DNA from: Chloroflexi bacterium 54-19
Lineage (GTDB): Bacteria; Chloroflexota; Chloroflexia; Chloroheliales; Chloroheliaceae
Direction of reading: 5' to 3'
Length of the DNA stretch: 64,000 nt
Assembly (NCBI GenBank): GCA_001898225.1
Contig: MKTJ01000031.1
Coordinates: forward strand, 1 to 64,000
The translations under genes and the position numbers were made by a program. Positions 36,377 to 46,900 of the stretch are shown here, piece by piece. The notes under the pieces were generated by a model. The model searched no databases. It had not been told where the DNA came from and saw nothing but the letters and a program-made list of their open reading frames with translations. Within the stretch, counting starts at the first letter, position 1. The number at the start of each line of letters is the position of its first letter.

Positions 36377-36423
36377 TTCGAATTGTTTGCGAACATTTAC
36401 ATACCGGACGCGGAGTTTTCGAA
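36377..36423. promoter_or_regulatory. Candidate LacI operators 2 and 3
   Basis: TTCGAA occurs at 36377-36382, within GTTCG-n8-CGAAC, and again at 36418-36423 within a TTTCGAACAAA context. They lie 40-90 bases before the GH51 start. Confidence 0.5.
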
Positions 36424-36463
36424 CAAATTTCTTTTGTTTAATTTCAGAGAGGAAAGATTAACT

Positions 36464-37954
36464 TTGGAAAACCAAACACGGATTTCAATTGACGCAAGCC
36501 ACAAGAAAAGTACCATCAGCCCCCACATCTACGGGCACTTTGCCGAACACCTGGGACGGTGCATTTACGACGGCATCTGGGTCGGCCCCGATTCGTCCAT
36601 ACCGAACACCGAAGGTATCCGCACCGATATTGTGGAAGCCCTGCGCCGGATCAATATCCCGGTGTTGCGCTGGCCGGGCGGCTGTTTCGCCGACGAATAC
36701 CACTGGAAAGACGGCGTGGGCAGCCTGAGCGAACGCCGGGCCATGATTAACAAAAGCTGGGGCAAAGTGGTCGAGAACAACGGCTTTGGCACCCACGAAT
36801 TTCTCCGCCTGTGTGAGCTAATCGGCTGCGAACCCTATATCGTGGGTAATGTCGGGAGTGGTACGGTGCTGGAAATGCAGGAATGGCTGGAATACATGAC
36901 CGCCGATGCCGACGCTCCGATGCCGAACTGGCGGCGGCAGAATGGCCGGGAGGAACCATGGAAGGTCCGTTTCTTCGGGGTCGGCAACGAAAACTGGGGC
37001 TGCGGTGGGAACATGCGCCCCGAATATTACGCCGACGAATACCGCCGCTACCAGACCTACGCCCGCAATCACGGCGAGGGGAACCTGTACCGGATTGCCT
37101 GCGGGGCCAGCGATTTTGATTACAAATGGACCGAGGTGATGATGGAGCGGGCCGCCAAATATATGGACGGTCTGAGTCTGCACTATTATACCCTGGCGGG
37201 GGACTGGAAAAATAAGGGTTCGGCCACCGACTTTAGCGAGGACGAGTGGTTTATTACCCTGAAAAAGGCCCTGCGCATGGAAGAATTGGTCCAGAAGCAC
37301 GGCGAAATCATGGACCGTTATGACCCGGAGAAAAGAGTTGGCCTTATCGTGGACGAGTGGGGCACCTGGTACGATGTCGAACCCGGCACCAACCCGCACT
37401 TCCTGTTCCAGCAGAACTCTTTAAGGGACGCGCTGGTCGCCGGGGTAACCCTGAACATCTTTAACCAGCACAGCGACCGGGTTTATATGGCGAACCTGGC
37501 CCAGACGGTCAACGTTTTGCAGGCCCTGATATTGACGGAGGGTGACAAATTCCTTCTGACCCCGACCTATCACGTCTTTGACCTCTACAAGGCCCACCAG
37601 GGCGCGGCCCTCCTGGAAACAATTATCGAGCAGGCGGCGACCTACGGCAACGGAAACGACCGCCTACCCCAGGTAAGCCTTTCGGCCTCGGAGGACGACC
37701 AGGGCCGCATCAATATCACGCTGTGTAACCTGGACAACCGGGCTACAGCCAAAGTCGGACTGGCGTTAAAGGGCCTGGTAAAGGGCGGGAAAGTAAGTGG
37801 CAGCACCCTGGCCGCTAAGGACATGCACGCCCACAACACTTTTTCTAACCCGGACACCCTTCGCCCGGTGGCGTTGGCGGGCCTGGCGATTAGCGACGGC
37901 GAACTGAACGTCGAGTTAGCGCCGATGTCGGTCACGTTGCTAACGATAGAGTAG
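36464..37954 (+). CDS. Alpha-L-arabinofuranosidase, GH51 family
   Basis: This protein of about 496 aa has the GH51 (beta/alpha)8 barrel and C-terminal beta-sandwich. The acid/base Glu is in [11 protein letters not shown] and the nucleophile Glu in [10 protein letters not shown]. Other family stretches are [16 protein letters not shown] and [20 protein letters not shown]. It has no signal peptide, so it cleaves terminal arabinofuranose from oligosaccharides already imported. I chose TTG 36464 after GAGAGGAAAG; a longer frame from 36383 would overlap the operators. It is divergent from the LacI gene and functionally tied to the ABC importer. Confidence 0.93.
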   Translation: MENQTRISIDASHKKSTISPHIYGHFAEHLGRCIYDGIWVGPDSSIPNTEGIRTDIVEALRRINIPVLRWPGGCFADEYHWKDGVGSLSERRAMINKSWGKVVENNGFGTHEFLRLCELIGCEPYIVGNVGSGTVLEMQEWLEYMTADADAPMPNWRRQNGREEPWKVRFFGVGNENWGCGGNMRPEYYADEYRRYQTYARNHGEGNLYRIACGASDFDYKWTEVMMERAAKYMDGLSLHYYTLAGDWKNKGSATDFSEDEWFITLKKALRMEELVQKHGEIMDRYDPEKRVGLIVDEWGTWYDVEPGTNPHFLFQQNSLRDALVAGVTLNIFNQHSDRVYMANLAQTVNVLQALILTEGDKFLLTPTYHVFDLYKAHQGAALLETIIEQAATYGNGNDRLPQVSLSASEDDQGRINITLCNLDNRATAKVGLALKGLVKGGKVSGSTLAAKDMHAHNTFSNPDTLRPVALAGLAISDGELNVELAPMSVTLLTIE

Positions 37955-37963
37955 TTTTTAGAA

Positions 37964-38020
37964 GACCGCTAAAGGATAAGGGCAACTTTACTTGCACCCT
38001 TACCCTTTAGCGGTCTTTTT
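37964..38020. terminator. Long terminator between convergent genes
   Basis: GACCGCTAAAGG and CCTTTAGCGGTC pair, with an inner AAGGG/CCCTT pairing, and TTTTT follows. It ends the arabinofuranosidase transcript and can serve the opposite gene. Confidence 0.85.
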
Positions 38021-38053
38021 ATTCTTTGCCGGGAAAATTATTTGCTTTTCTGC

Positions 38054-39007
38054 TTAATTTACCGGCAGGAGCATTAGTTTCCCATGGGGTTGGCCGCTGA
38101 GGCTGATGTCGAGGGCAGCGCGCCATTCTTCAAGGGGAAAGGTGCGGGCAACCGGCACCGTGAACCTGCCTTCGGCGGCGAGCCGGGCGAAGTCAGGGAG
38201 GACATCAATGCGCCGGGTCCGGTCTTCGTGAAAAGTGTCGCGGACCCCAAGTTCTGCGGCACCCGCGAAATCTGAGGCCGTAAGCACTCGTTTGGGGTCG
38301 CCACCGGCTATCTCCACGAGAGCGGGGAGAGCGCCACTGGCCGGGGCAGTATCGAAAACCAGGTCAACAGGCCCTATTGCCCTGACCCGCTCGACCAGGC
38401 CAGCTCCATAGGGGGTAACCGTAGCACCGAGGTCACGCAACTGCCGGGCGTAGGTCTCCCCGGCAGTGGCAATCACTCGTAAGCCCCGGATAAGGGCCAT
38501 CTGTACGGCGGCGTAGCCGATGGTAGTCCCGGCCCCGTTAACCAGGATGGTCTGCCCCTCGCTGATGCCGAGCCAGGTTAAGTGCAGGTTGGCGGTATCA
38601 ACCGCCATTGGCAGCGCGGCGGCCTGGGTGAAGCTGAGTCCGGCTGGGACAAGGGTCCAGCGGTTCATAATGGCGCGGTCTGAGGCCCCTGCGGTCTCGC
38701 TCCCAGCCCAATCGGCAGCGCCCAGCACGGGGTCACCGAAGCTTACGCCCGTAACGCCTTCACCGATGGCGTCAACTGTCCCGGCTACGTCGATACCGAT
38801 ACCGCGAGGCAGCTTACCGGCAAAAAGCCCCCGGCACAGCGCCCAGTCGGCGGGGGCCAGCCCGCAGGCGTGAACGACAATGCGGATACGGCCAGGTCCG
38901 GGCGCCGGTACGGGCACATTCTCAAGGTGGAGGACGTCAGCCGGTTCGCCATATTCGCGGAAGCGCACCGTGCGCATGGTTTCGGCGCTTGAATCAAAGT
39001 CAGACAT
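38054..39007 (-). CDS. NADP-dependent quinone oxidoreductase-like protein (MDR family)
   Basis: This 317-aa protein has the GroES-like N-terminal domain (RFREYGEPADVL) and a Rossmann domain with NGAGTTIGYAAVQ. It lacks the structural zinc cysteines of zinc alcohol dehydrogenases, so it fits the zinc-free quinone oxidoreductase/enoyl reductase branch. It reduces quinones or enones with NADPH; the true substrate is unknown. The gene is monocistronic on the minus strand. Confidence 0.85.
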   Translation of the reverse strand: MSDFDSSAETMRTVRFREYGEPADVLHLENVPVPAPGPGRIRIVVHACGLAPADWALCRGLFAGKLPRGIGIDVAGTVDAIGEGVTGVSFGDPVLGAADWAGSETAGASDRAIMNRWTLVPAGLSFTQAAALPMAVDTANLHLTWLGISEGQTILVNGAGTTIGYAAVQMALIRGLRVIATAGETYARQLRDLGATVTPYGAGLVERVRAIGPVDLVFDTAPASGALPALVEIAGGDPKRVLTASDFAGAAELGVRDTFHEDRTRRIDVLPDFARLAAEGRFTVPVARTFPLEEWRAALDISLSGQPHGKLMLLPVN

Positions 39008-39129
39008 TGGTATCTCCCTATTTCTGCATGCCAGGATGTGTAAAACCTGAAATATAAGTTAAGTGTGCCAGTTATTGGGTAAAGCCAGGGTTACCCGGTC
39101 ACCGGGCTATTCAGACACAAGCAACGCTA

Positions 39130-39951
39130 TTAGCGAGAATTGGCGGCTTCCTGCTTCATCAAGTCTTCTAAAAGGTCCGCGATAGGTGTAGGCATTTCGA
39201 CCTCCCCGGCGGTAGTCTTAAAGAGGGCAATATCTTTCAGGGGAATGGGCGAGGCAGCGGAGGTAAAATTCCCTTCGGCAATCCGCTGGCCGTAAGACTG
39301 GTAGATAGGGGCGGCAAAAAGGGTCGTGGTCAGCATGTTTACCACCGGGTGGGGGTCTACACCGTACCTGGCGGACAGGGTCAAGGCTTCACGCATGGAC
39401 TGGGAGGCCGCGAAAATCAGGTAGTTCCCGACCAGCTTGACGATATTGGCCGCCCCGTAGGTCTCGCCAAAATCAAAGACGCCTTGCCCGCCCATCGCTT
39501 CCAGCAGGGGTTTTATCTTTTCTTTTGCCGCTTTGGGTCCGGCGTAAGGGATATTGAGTTGCCGGGCAGCGGCGGCTTCGGGACGGCCAAAGACGGTGGC
39601 TTCGACAAAGACGCAGCCGTGGTCGGCGTGGAGTTGGGCCATTTTGCGGGCGGTTTCGGGCAGGACAGTCGCCATCGAAACGTGAATACCGCCTGGGCCC
39701 AGCTTTTCGAGAAATTCTTCGGTTACAACTTCTTCCAGGGCGGTGTCGTTCCACAAAATCGAGATCGTAATGCCGCCGGGCTGAACCGCTTCAATGATGG
39801 TTGGGGCCAGTTCGGCACCCTTTGCAACCAGGGGCTCGGCTTTGGCGGCGGTGCGGTTGTAGACGACCAGGGAGTACCCGGCCTCCTGCAAGTTGGCCGC
39901 CATTGGCAGCCCCAGCAGACCCAACCCGATAAAACCAATTTTCTCAGTCAT
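39130..39951 (-). CDS. 3-hydroxyisobutyrate dehydrogenase-like NAD(P)-dependent oxidoreductase
   Basis: This 273-aa enzyme has the Rossmann loop GFIGLGLLGLPMAANL at residues 6-21 and the catalytic-Lys region AANIVKLVGNYL near 165-176. This is the beta-hydroxyacid dehydrogenase family, which includes 3-hydroxyisobutyrate, tartronate semialdehyde and succinic semialdehyde enzymes. GGAGGG precedes the ATG. A 15-bp copy of the MerR operator candidate lies 33 bases upstream, so the neighbouring MerR protein probably regulates it. Confidence 0.88.
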   Translation of the reverse strand: MTEKIGFIGLGLLGLPMAANLQEAGYSLVVYNRTAAKAEPLVAKGAELAPTIIEAVQPGGITISILWNDTALEEVVTEEFLEKLGPGGIHVSMATVLPETARKMAQLHADHGCVFVEATVFGRPEAAAARQLNIPYAGPKAAKEKIKPLLEAMGGQGVFDFGETYGAANIVKLVGNYLIFAASQSMREALTLSARYGVDPHPVVNMLTTTLFAAPIYQSYGQRIAEGNFTSAASPIPLKDIALFKTTAGEVEMPTPIADLLEDLMKQEAANSR

Positions 39952-39983
39952 TATTTTCCCTCCATACTTCTTCCAGTTTAAAC

Positions 39984-39998
39984 GTTACGTTAACGTCA
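39984..39998 (-). promoter_or_regulatory. MerR operator candidate, copy 1
   Basis: GTTACGTTAACGTCA contains the palindrome ACGTTAACGT. The identical 15-mer occurs before the merR-type gene at 40423-40437. This copy lies upstream of the dehydrogenase. Confidence 0.65.
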
Positions 39999-40016
39999 TG
40001 TTTAGGTCAAAAAAAT

Positions 40017-40406
40017 TTAAACCTGGTCTTTATCCTCCAACCAGCGTTCGAAGCGGTCGATGGTAGCCTGAAGATCAACACAGAATTGCTCTAAAGCGCC
40101 GATTTTCTGCTGGGCTTCGGCCAGGTGTTTACGCAGGATGGCGACAACTTTGGTTTTTGGCTGGACGCCGCTGGGGTCGGTAAAATAGAGGTCAATCACT
40201 TCGCCGATTTCTTCCAGGCTCAGGCCCAGCTTTTTTAGCTGGTCAATCTTGCGAAGCCGGTCGAGAGTATATTCGGTGTAGTAATGATGGCCGTTGCCCT
40301 CGCGTTCGCCGGGAGGGAGGAGGCCAATACTTTCATAATAGCGAATGGTGCGGGGCGTGACCCCGGCCCGTTCGGTCAGGTCACCAATCCGCATGCGGTC
40401 GTCCAT
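40017..40406 (-). CDS. MerR-family transcriptional regulator
   Basis: This protein of about 129 aa has the MerR winged helix (MRIGDLTERAGVTPRTIRYY, IGLLPPGEREGNGHHYYTEY) and a C-terminal dimerisation helix (LRKHLAEAQQKIGALEQF). It has no Cys cluster for metals or iron-sulfur, so it probably senses an organic ligand or redox state through its short tail. I chose ATG 40406, six bases after GGAG, over a TTG 12 bases upstream that overlaps that site. It reads towards the dehydrogenase, and both have the same operator. Confidence 0.9.
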   Translation of the reverse strand: MDDRMRIGDLTERAGVTPRTIRYYESIGLLPPGEREGNGHHYYTEYTLDRLRKIDQLKKLGLSLEEIGEVIDLYFTDPSGVQPKTKVVAILRKHLAEAQQKIGALEQFCVDLQATIDRFERWLEDKDQV

Positions 40407-40422
40407 CGAAATCTCCAAAAGT

Positions 40423-40437
40423 GTTACGTTAACGTCA
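40423..40437 (-). promoter_or_regulatory. MerR operator candidate, copy 2
   Basis: This is the second exact copy of GTTACGTTAACGTCA, 17 bases upstream of the merR-type start codon. It suggests autoregulation. Confidence 0.65.
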
Positions 40438-40554
40438 CGTTGGTTAGGATATAACTTTATAGGGTTTGTGTCAACCCCACCTTTAAAAAGAGTTTCCTAA
40501 GTTATGACAATGAAAATTGTCGGAATTTAGAAACCAGGGTTTTTATGAATGACT

Positions 40555-41115
40555 TTAGTCGTGTATGCGATAGCGAAAATAGACCCAGCCATTACCTAAA
40601 CGGCGCTCGTCCAGCAGTTCCAGCTTTATCCTTATATCGCGGGGCAGGACCGGCTTGCCGCCACCAAGTATAAAAGGTACGACTAGCAGGTGAATTTCGT
40701 CGACAAGCCCGGCCCGGATTGCCTGGGCCGCCAGATGCGGACCGGCTACCGATATATCATGAGGCAATTGAGCCTTCAACTCGTTAACCACCTGCGGTTC
40801 GAATTCCCGCTCCAGGCGCGTATTCGGGGTAGAGACGGTCTCCAGTGACCTGGAATAGACAACCTTATTGGCCGTCTGCCAGATTTGCGCGAAGTCCATA
40901 CTGGCCGGGGACAGACCTGGAATGACCTCCGGCGTTTCCCAGACTGTCATTGTCTCATAATTCTTGCGTCCATAGAGATAGGTACCGATGGGACGGTGCA
41001 GTTCGTTGATGAAAGCGGATACCTCCTCGTCCGGGGCCGACCAATCCAGACTATCGTTTTCACCTGCAACGAATCCATCCAGCGACATACCCATAAAATA
41101 GATCAGTTTAGACAT
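40555..41115 (-). CDS. Dihydrofolate reductase-like (RibD C-terminal) protein
   Basis: This 186-aa protein matches the small RibD-C/DHFR-like family: an N-terminal LIYFMGMSLDGFVAGEND, a central SVAGPHLAAQAIRAGLVDEI and FILGGGKPVL. The family binds NADPH and reduces pterin-like or other substrates, but most members lack a known function. A second member is at 53741-54289. The two differ enough to be separate paralogues. Confidence 0.85.
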   Translation of the reverse strand: MSKLIYFMGMSLDGFVAGENDSLDWSAPDEEVSAFINELHRPIGTYLYGRKNYETMTVWETPEVIPGLSPASMDFAQIWQTANKVVYSRSLETVSTPNTRLEREFEPQVVNELKAQLPHDISVAGPHLAAQAIRAGLVDEIHLLVVPFILGGGKPVLPRDIRIKLELLDERRLGNGWVYFRYRIHD

Positions 41116-41820
41116 TGTCCAGCTCCCATTCTTTCTTATTTATGTAAACTAAAAGTCCGTGTTTGATGTATCTCTCGAATTGCCTGCCATTGCTAAACAA
41201 GGAGCAGCTATCTTTCTTCCAGAAACCTTCTTATTTGCTGCTGTCCAATCCTTATCGACAATCAGCAAAAAGTTGGCCTCCCCTTTATGAACAGTTTCAA
41301 AAGAATTGGGAATGCCCTAATTTACCGGGGGTTCACTATATTAATCAATTGCTTGGTTGATATGGAAATGTTATATGCCAATAACCAGTTAAGCCAGCCA
41401 ATCAAGAACCCCTGGCTACCTGCCGGGGCCTTCCTACGCACTTTGGAGGATTGGAGAGGAAACTGGAAAAGATTTTATATTTTTGCGGGGAATTGGAAGC
41501 CCGGCCATGAGGCGGGTTACTTCGAGCTTTTACAGGAATTCCGGCAACACATTCTCAGCAAACTGCCCCTGATTCGGGAGTCTGGTTGGGATTGTCGGCA
41601 GGGTTAGAGGTTGTCAATTTTCTTGGCGGCTATTTTCAAGGCTAAATCACTTGGAAAAAATTATGCCGGACCAATTAAGCACAAGTTAGTTAAAAAGCGC
41701 CTTAAATCGAGGGGAAGCTGGCCTTTTCCGGCCATTTTTGCGATTATAGGGGCGGTTGGATAGGAACGGTTGAGGTTTAGCGTTAGCCGGCGTAATTGTT
41801 AAAGGGAGTAAGTAAGGACT
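41116..41820. other. Unassigned region with one weak candidate gene
   Basis: About 700 bases between the DHFR-like gene and the AraC-type regulator. A frame at 41287-41607 could be real; otherwise I see no RNA gene or clear repeat. The last 60 bases hold the AraC ribosome site GGGAGTAAGTAAGG. Confidence 0.45.
41287..41607 (+). CDS. Hypothetical small protein, weakly supported
   Basis: A 106-codon frame starts MNSFKRIGNALIYRG and contains FLRTLEDWRGNWKRFYIF and YFELLQEFRQHILSKL. The composition is balanced, but there is no clear Shine-Dalgarno sequence and I recognise no family. A second short frame before it (41163-41360) is in a different frame, so a decayed gene is also possible. Confidence 0.25.
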   Translation: MNSFKRIGNALIYRGFTILINCLVDMEMLYANNQLSQPIKNPWLPAGAFLRTLEDWRGNWKRFYIFAGNWKPGHEAGYFELLQEFRQHILSKLPLIRESGWDCRQG

Positions 41821-42486
41821 GTGAGCATCCTTTCGGAAGAAAGATTATCGGATTCGCCTTATGTCGAAAAGGTCTGGCGCACCGTGAGTTACCAGCCCGG
41901 CAATTTTACCTCGATTGCGGTCAGTCACTGGGAAATGGTCGTGACGAAGTACCGGGGCCGGATTGATATTATGGTGCGCGGCCCCGAAACCAGGGCCACT
42001 ATCGCCCCGGCCCCACCCGACGCCGAGTTCTTTGGTATCCAGTTCAAAATGGGTACTTTTTTATCGAAATTCCCCGCGACCGGGCTGGTGGATAGCGGCA
42101 TCCTCCTGCCGGAGGCGTGCAGTAAGACTTTCTGGCTGGACGGAGCGGCCTGGCAGTTCCCGACCTTCGAAAATGCCGATACCTTCGTGACCCGGCTAAA
42201 CCGGGGCGGACTGCTCCACCAGGATAACGTGGTGGCCGACACCCTGGCCGGACAGGTGAAAGATTTATCGCTGCGTTCGGTCCAGCGGCGGTTTCTGCGG
42301 GTAACGGGCCTGACACACACTGTTATCGAACAGATTAACCGGGCGCGCCAGGCCCAGGCGCTATTGGAGCAGGGCGTATCCATCCTGGATACGGTGGACC
42401 GGGCCGGGTACGCCGACCAGCCTCACCTGACCCGCTCCTTGAAACGCCTTATCGGCCAGACCCCGGCCCAGATTTTGAAGAAATAA
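41821..42486 (+). CDS. AraC-family transcriptional regulator
   Basis: This 221-aa protein has an N-terminal sensor-like half (FTSIAVSHWEMVVTKYRG). The C-terminal AraC DNA-binding domain runs from about 140 to 221, with SLRSVQRRFLRVTGLTHT in the first helix-turn-helix and DRAGYADQPHLTRSLKRLIG in the second. The GTG start follows GGGAGTAAGTAAGGACT. It is convergent with the MFS gene, separated by a strong terminator. Confidence 0.87.
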   Translation: MSILSEERLSDSPYVEKVWRTVSYQPGNFTSIAVSHWEMVVTKYRGRIDIMVRGPETRATIAPAPPDAEFFGIQFKMGTFLSKFPATGLVDSGILLPEACSKTFWLDGAAWQFPTFENADTFVTRLNRGGLLHQDNVVADTLAGQVKDLSLRSVQRRFLRVTGLTHTVIEQINRARQAQALLEQGVSILDTVDRAGYADQPHLTRSLKRLIGQTPAQILKK

Positions 42487-42488
42487 AA

Positions 42489-42519
42489 AAAGCCCGGTTG
42501 GTAGCCGGGCCTTTTTTTT
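42489..42519. terminator. Rho-independent terminator
   Basis: AAAGCCCGG pairs with CCGGGCCTT and is flanked by an A run and a T run, so it can act in both directions between the AraC and MFS genes. Confidence 0.85.
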
Positions 42520-42534
42520 GATCGGGTTTATTGC

Positions 42535-43845
42535 TTATTGGGCCTGAGGTTCGAGGCTGGCGACGGAAGAAGCTTTTTTCAGCTTCGGGATGGAAACCGT
42601 CACCATTGCCACCGCGACCAGCATTACGAGCGAACCCACCAGGTAGGGCGAGGCGTGACCGAGTTGGACGTACATAAACCCACCGATGATGGGTCCGATT
42701 ACGCTTATCAGGGAACGTAACCCGGCGTTAGAGCCCTGGACGACGCCCTGTTTCTCCGGGCTAACCAGCCGGGAAATCAGTCCCGTGATGCTCGGCTCAA
42801 TCAGGCCGGAACTGGCCGCCCAGACCGCAATCCCGGCGAACAGCAGGACCGGCGAGTGGGTAAAGACTATCGAGGCCAGCAGGATGTAGCCGACAAACTG
42901 CATAGCGAAGCCAATCCTCAGGAGGTTCCGCTCCCCGAAAACCGGCAGCAGTTTGCCAACCAGGAAACCCTGGACCACGATGTCGAATGAGCCGATAACC
43001 AGGAACAGTAGGCCGATGGTGGCCGGTTCAAAATTTAGACTGTCGATAACCAGGACGCCCAGGTTGAACTCGATGACTACGAACGGGATGGCGTACAGCA
43101 CGCTCAGCAGGATTATCATGCGCAGGCCGTTGGTGTAGAGCAGGTCCTTGAGTTGTTTCAAGGGGTTAAACTCGCCCAGGGTGACGCTGGTCTTGCGGTA
43201 TTTCTTGTCGAGGCTTTCGGGCAGGAAGAAAAGCGCCAGCAGGATGATGATAGTGGTCATAGCGGCGCTGAGAAAGACCGGGGCGCTGTAGCCGAAATTG
43301 GCGGCGAACCCGCCGATAACCGGCCCGACGATAAAGCCGACCCCGGCTCCCGCGCCGAAGTAGCCAAAGAATTTGCCGCGTTCTTCGGGTTCGGTCACGT
43401 CCGCGACATAGGCCGTCAGGACGCTGAAGTCGCCGCCCGTGAGGCCGTCAATTACGCGGCTCAGAATTAGTACCCAGAGCGCGCCGCCGATACCGAATAT
43501 CAGGTAGCCGAGAGTGGAACCGACCAGGCAGATTAGTAGAATGGGCCGCCGACCGTAGCGGTCGCTCAGGATGCCGAGGGCCGGGGCGGCAATAAACTGG
43601 CAGATGGCATAAATTGAGGAAAGCCAGCCGACCATCGAAGCCAGGTCGTCCGGGTTTCCGATATATTTATCGACGATAAAAGGCAAGACCGGGTAGAGGA
43701 TGGTCATACCCATCGAAGCCAGGAAGGCTATCATAACCAGGACCAGCAGGGTCTTGCGTGACATTTTATTTTTAGGTTTTGGATTTTCGGCGGTTATCTC
43801 CGCGTTTTGTCCGGCCAATTCGCCGGAAGTAAGTTGGGTTTCCAT
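42535..43845 (-). CDS. MFS transporter, multidrug/TetA-like
   Basis: This 436-aa protein has 12 predicted membrane helices. The family loop 2-3 motif is GILSDRYGRRPILL near residue 92, and the helix-5 motif is GAGAGVGFIVGPVIGG of drug/proton antiporters. A hydrophilic tail of about 30 residues precedes helix 1. It probably exports a drug or metabolite using the proton gradient. It stands alone, and the LAL regulator 140 bases upstream on the same strand may control it. Confidence 0.88.
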   Translation of the reverse strand: METQLTSGELAGQNAEITAENPKPKNKMSRKTLLVLVMIAFLASMGMTILYPVLPFIVDKYIGNPDDLASMVGWLSSIYAICQFIAAPALGILSDRYGRRPILLICLVGSTLGYLIFGIGGALWVLILSRVIDGLTGGDFSVLTAYVADVTEPEERGKFFGYFGAGAGVGFIVGPVIGGFAANFGYSAPVFLSAAMTTIIILLALFFLPESLDKKYRKTSVTLGEFNPLKQLKDLLYTNGLRMIILLSVLYAIPFVVIEFNLGVLVIDSLNFEPATIGLLFLVIGSFDIVVQGFLVGKLLPVFGERNLLRIGFAMQFVGYILLASIVFTHSPVLLFAGIAVWAASSGLIEPSITGLISRLVSPEKQGVVQGSNAGLRSLISVIGPIIGGFMYVQLGHASPYLVGSLVMLVAVAMVTVSIPKLKKASSVASLEPQAQ

Positions 43846-43987
43846 TGGTAGGTAGCTCCTTCATCAAGCACTCAAGTGAATTTGTAGATGGCCCCACTAT
43901 AGCGAGAGGCCGGGTGAAACCACATCACCCAACCTCGGGATTGGCCGGGTGATTATTTTTGAGGCTAAAGGAGAGGAAATGGGAAGG

Positions 43988-46900
43988 CTAAAGGGGCGAT
44001 TTTAGCTGGCGGGCGGCGGCCTGGGCTTGCATGCGGTTGTTGACGTTCAGCTTCTGGTAGATGCTCTTGACCTGGGTCTTAATGGTGTTGACCGAGACCA
44101 CCAGTTCGCGTGCAATACCGGCGTAGGAAAGCCCGGCTTCCAGCAGGGCCAGGACGCGCTGCTCCTGCGGGCTGAGCGGTTCTCCCGCCCCCGCCTTGAC
44201 GTTGACAGGCGGGTTGCCCTGGTCGAAAAGGTTTAGAATTTTCTGCCGATACTCGTTGAGGGCTTTACCGGCGGTGGGGAGGGGAGTAGCCCGGAGCAGG
44301 TTCGCGACCGGTTCGCCTTCATCTAGAAAAAGGCGCAGGTAGCCTTCGATATAGGCCTGGGAGAGGACCGCCTGGACCACCTGGCGGGCGTCTTGTTGTT
44401 TCTTACCGGCGGCCAGGGCCAGGGCCATATGGAGCCGGATGCGCAGGGTGTAGCGGAACCGGCTGGCAGCCTGCACCTCGGCCAGGAGCGGTTCGAGCAA
44501 CATCAGGGCTTTGCCCCACTCGCCCCGGCCCAGCATCCAGCGGGCCAGTAAAAGAGTCTCGTTTACCTTCTGGACCTGGTAAAGCCTGAATTCCTGGCCG
44601 GTGGCAAGGGTTTCGTCCGGCTGTAAAGAGTTCAGCCAGCGTTCGAACCCGGCCATGTTGCTTTCTAACAGGTAGAAGCGAGCCTGGGTCGAGCGGACGG
44701 CCCGGTATTGCTGGAAGTTAATGGGTGAGACAGGGCGGGTTAGCTGGTTCAGCAAGCCGTTCAAATGGCGGTGGGCTTCGTCCATCCGACCCTGGGCATA
44801 CAATATTTCGGTGTGAATAAGCTGGGCTTCGATTACGTTGGAGTTGCCATTAAACCGCAAATCGAGTTCAAGCACTTCTTCGGCCTGTTTCCAGGCTGTT
44901 TCCAGGTCGTTCCACTCGTAGGAGAGCCAGGCCAGCCCCAGTTGCGAATGGGTAATATCGTCGGTGTCGTTTATATCGCGGGCTTCGGCCAGCACCGTAT
45001 TAAAATACTCGGCGGCCTGGTTGAGTTCGCCCTGTTCCAGGTAGGCGTAGGCCAGTAAACCCATGTTGGCCCGCGTAAAGTTGCGGTTGCCCAGGGCGTC
45101 GCTGTTGTAGCGGGCTTCATTCAAAAAACGTTTGGCTTTATCAATCTGACCGTTGTAGAGTTCGTAGGAGCCGAACACGTTCAGGACCATCCCCCGCCAG
45201 TGGTGTTCGCCTTCCGGTAGGAGAGCCAGGGCCTTTTCGGCCCACGCGACCGCTTCCTCGATTTGACCGCCCATGTTGGCAAGCATGGCCCGGAAAGTGT
45301 AGACCTCGGCCAGTTTCAACACGCCCTCAGGCTCTTTAAGAAAACCCTCTTCGGCCCAGTCCAGGGCTTCGATGACCTGGGCCACCGAATCGCCTCGCAT
45401 TACGGATGATTCAAACAGGAAGGTGAAAAAGATGGCCTGGGCGTAGTTGTTGCACAATAAAGGGTGCCGGCGGAGGATGGAGTTGGGTAACGCCTGGAGC
45501 CAGCGCCGGAAGGTATAAAATTCATTAATCTCCTGGAAAAACTGCATACCCATTCTAAAGTTGTCACCGATGATTTTCTCGATAAGCCGGGCCGCTCCCT
45601 CAAAATCCTGGGCGTGGAGGGCCGTTTCCACCGCGTCCGAAAAGAGGCCGTTCTGCTCGAACCAGCGGCTGGCCCGCCCGTAGAGCTCGACCAGGTGGGC
45701 CGGGCCGAACCGCCGCCGCAACTCCTGCTGCATGGCCTCGGCAAAGAGGGCGTGATAGCGGTACCATTCGCCCGACCCGCTCAGTGGTTCGATAAAAAGA
45801 TTGCTCTTTTCGAGGGATTGCAGCACCGCCTCGCTGCTGGTTTCCCCGGTCAGGGTCGCGCACAGGTCGGGGGTCAGGCGTTCCAGGATGCTGGTCTGCA
45901 AGATAAAATTCTGGGTCTTTTCGGGTAGGACGTTGAGGACTTCGGTGGCAAAATAATCCTGGATAGAGCGGTGGCTCCCGGCAAAGGTTGCGAGGAACTT
46001 TTCGACCTGGGCCTGGCCCTGTAACCCCTGCATTGCCAGTATCAACAGGCGCAGGCCGGTGGCCCAGCCTTCGAGATGGCGGTCAAGCTGGCGAATGGTT
46101 TCTTCCGAGAAGGCGCGGGCGTTGTTTTCCTGCAAGAAATCCCAGGTTTCTTCGACCGAGAAACGCAAATCTGCGGAATGTAGCTCCCGCAACTCATCCT
46201 GTCCCCGCCAGCGGGCCAGGGGTAAGGGCGGGTCTTGCCGGGTCATTATGAGCAGGTGCAGGTTGGGCGGTAGATTCTCGACAAAAAAGACCATCGACTC
46301 GTGAAGCTGGGCCGAGGTCAGGACGTGATAGTCTTCCAGCACCAGGATATTTGGGCCGGGTCCACCGGCCTGGGTTAACTCATTGATAAAATTTACCAGG
46401 ACGACCTGCAACGAGACCGGGTGATAGGGCGGCTGGGAGGGAGTATTGAGTTGTTCGAGGGCGGTCTGGTCGGAACTGAGACCGTTGGCGTGGCAGGCCA
46501 TGATGATATAGCGCCAGAACCGGACCGGGTCGTTATCGGCCCCATCGAGGGAGACCCAGGCAATCCTGGGCACCACGCTCTGGGCGGCCTGGTAGATTTC
46601 GAAGCGTTCGGCCAACCACTGGCGGACCAGGGTCGTTTTCCCGAACCCCGCCGGGGCCGAGACCAGGGTCAGTTTGCGTTCCAGCCCTTCATCGAGCCGT
46701 TCCAGGAGGCGCTTTCGGGGTAACAGGGCGCTGTGGAGGCGGGGCAATCTCAATTTTGGTTCAAGGACAGGCTCAACCGAAGGGATAACCAGGGTGGGCG
46801 GTTTGGCTGATGGGGATAAGGCCAGGGCGGTCTCGTTGACCGGGTTTGGATTTTGTTGTTGGGTACCGCTTGAGGCGGCGGTTGGCGGGTTATTGGGTAA

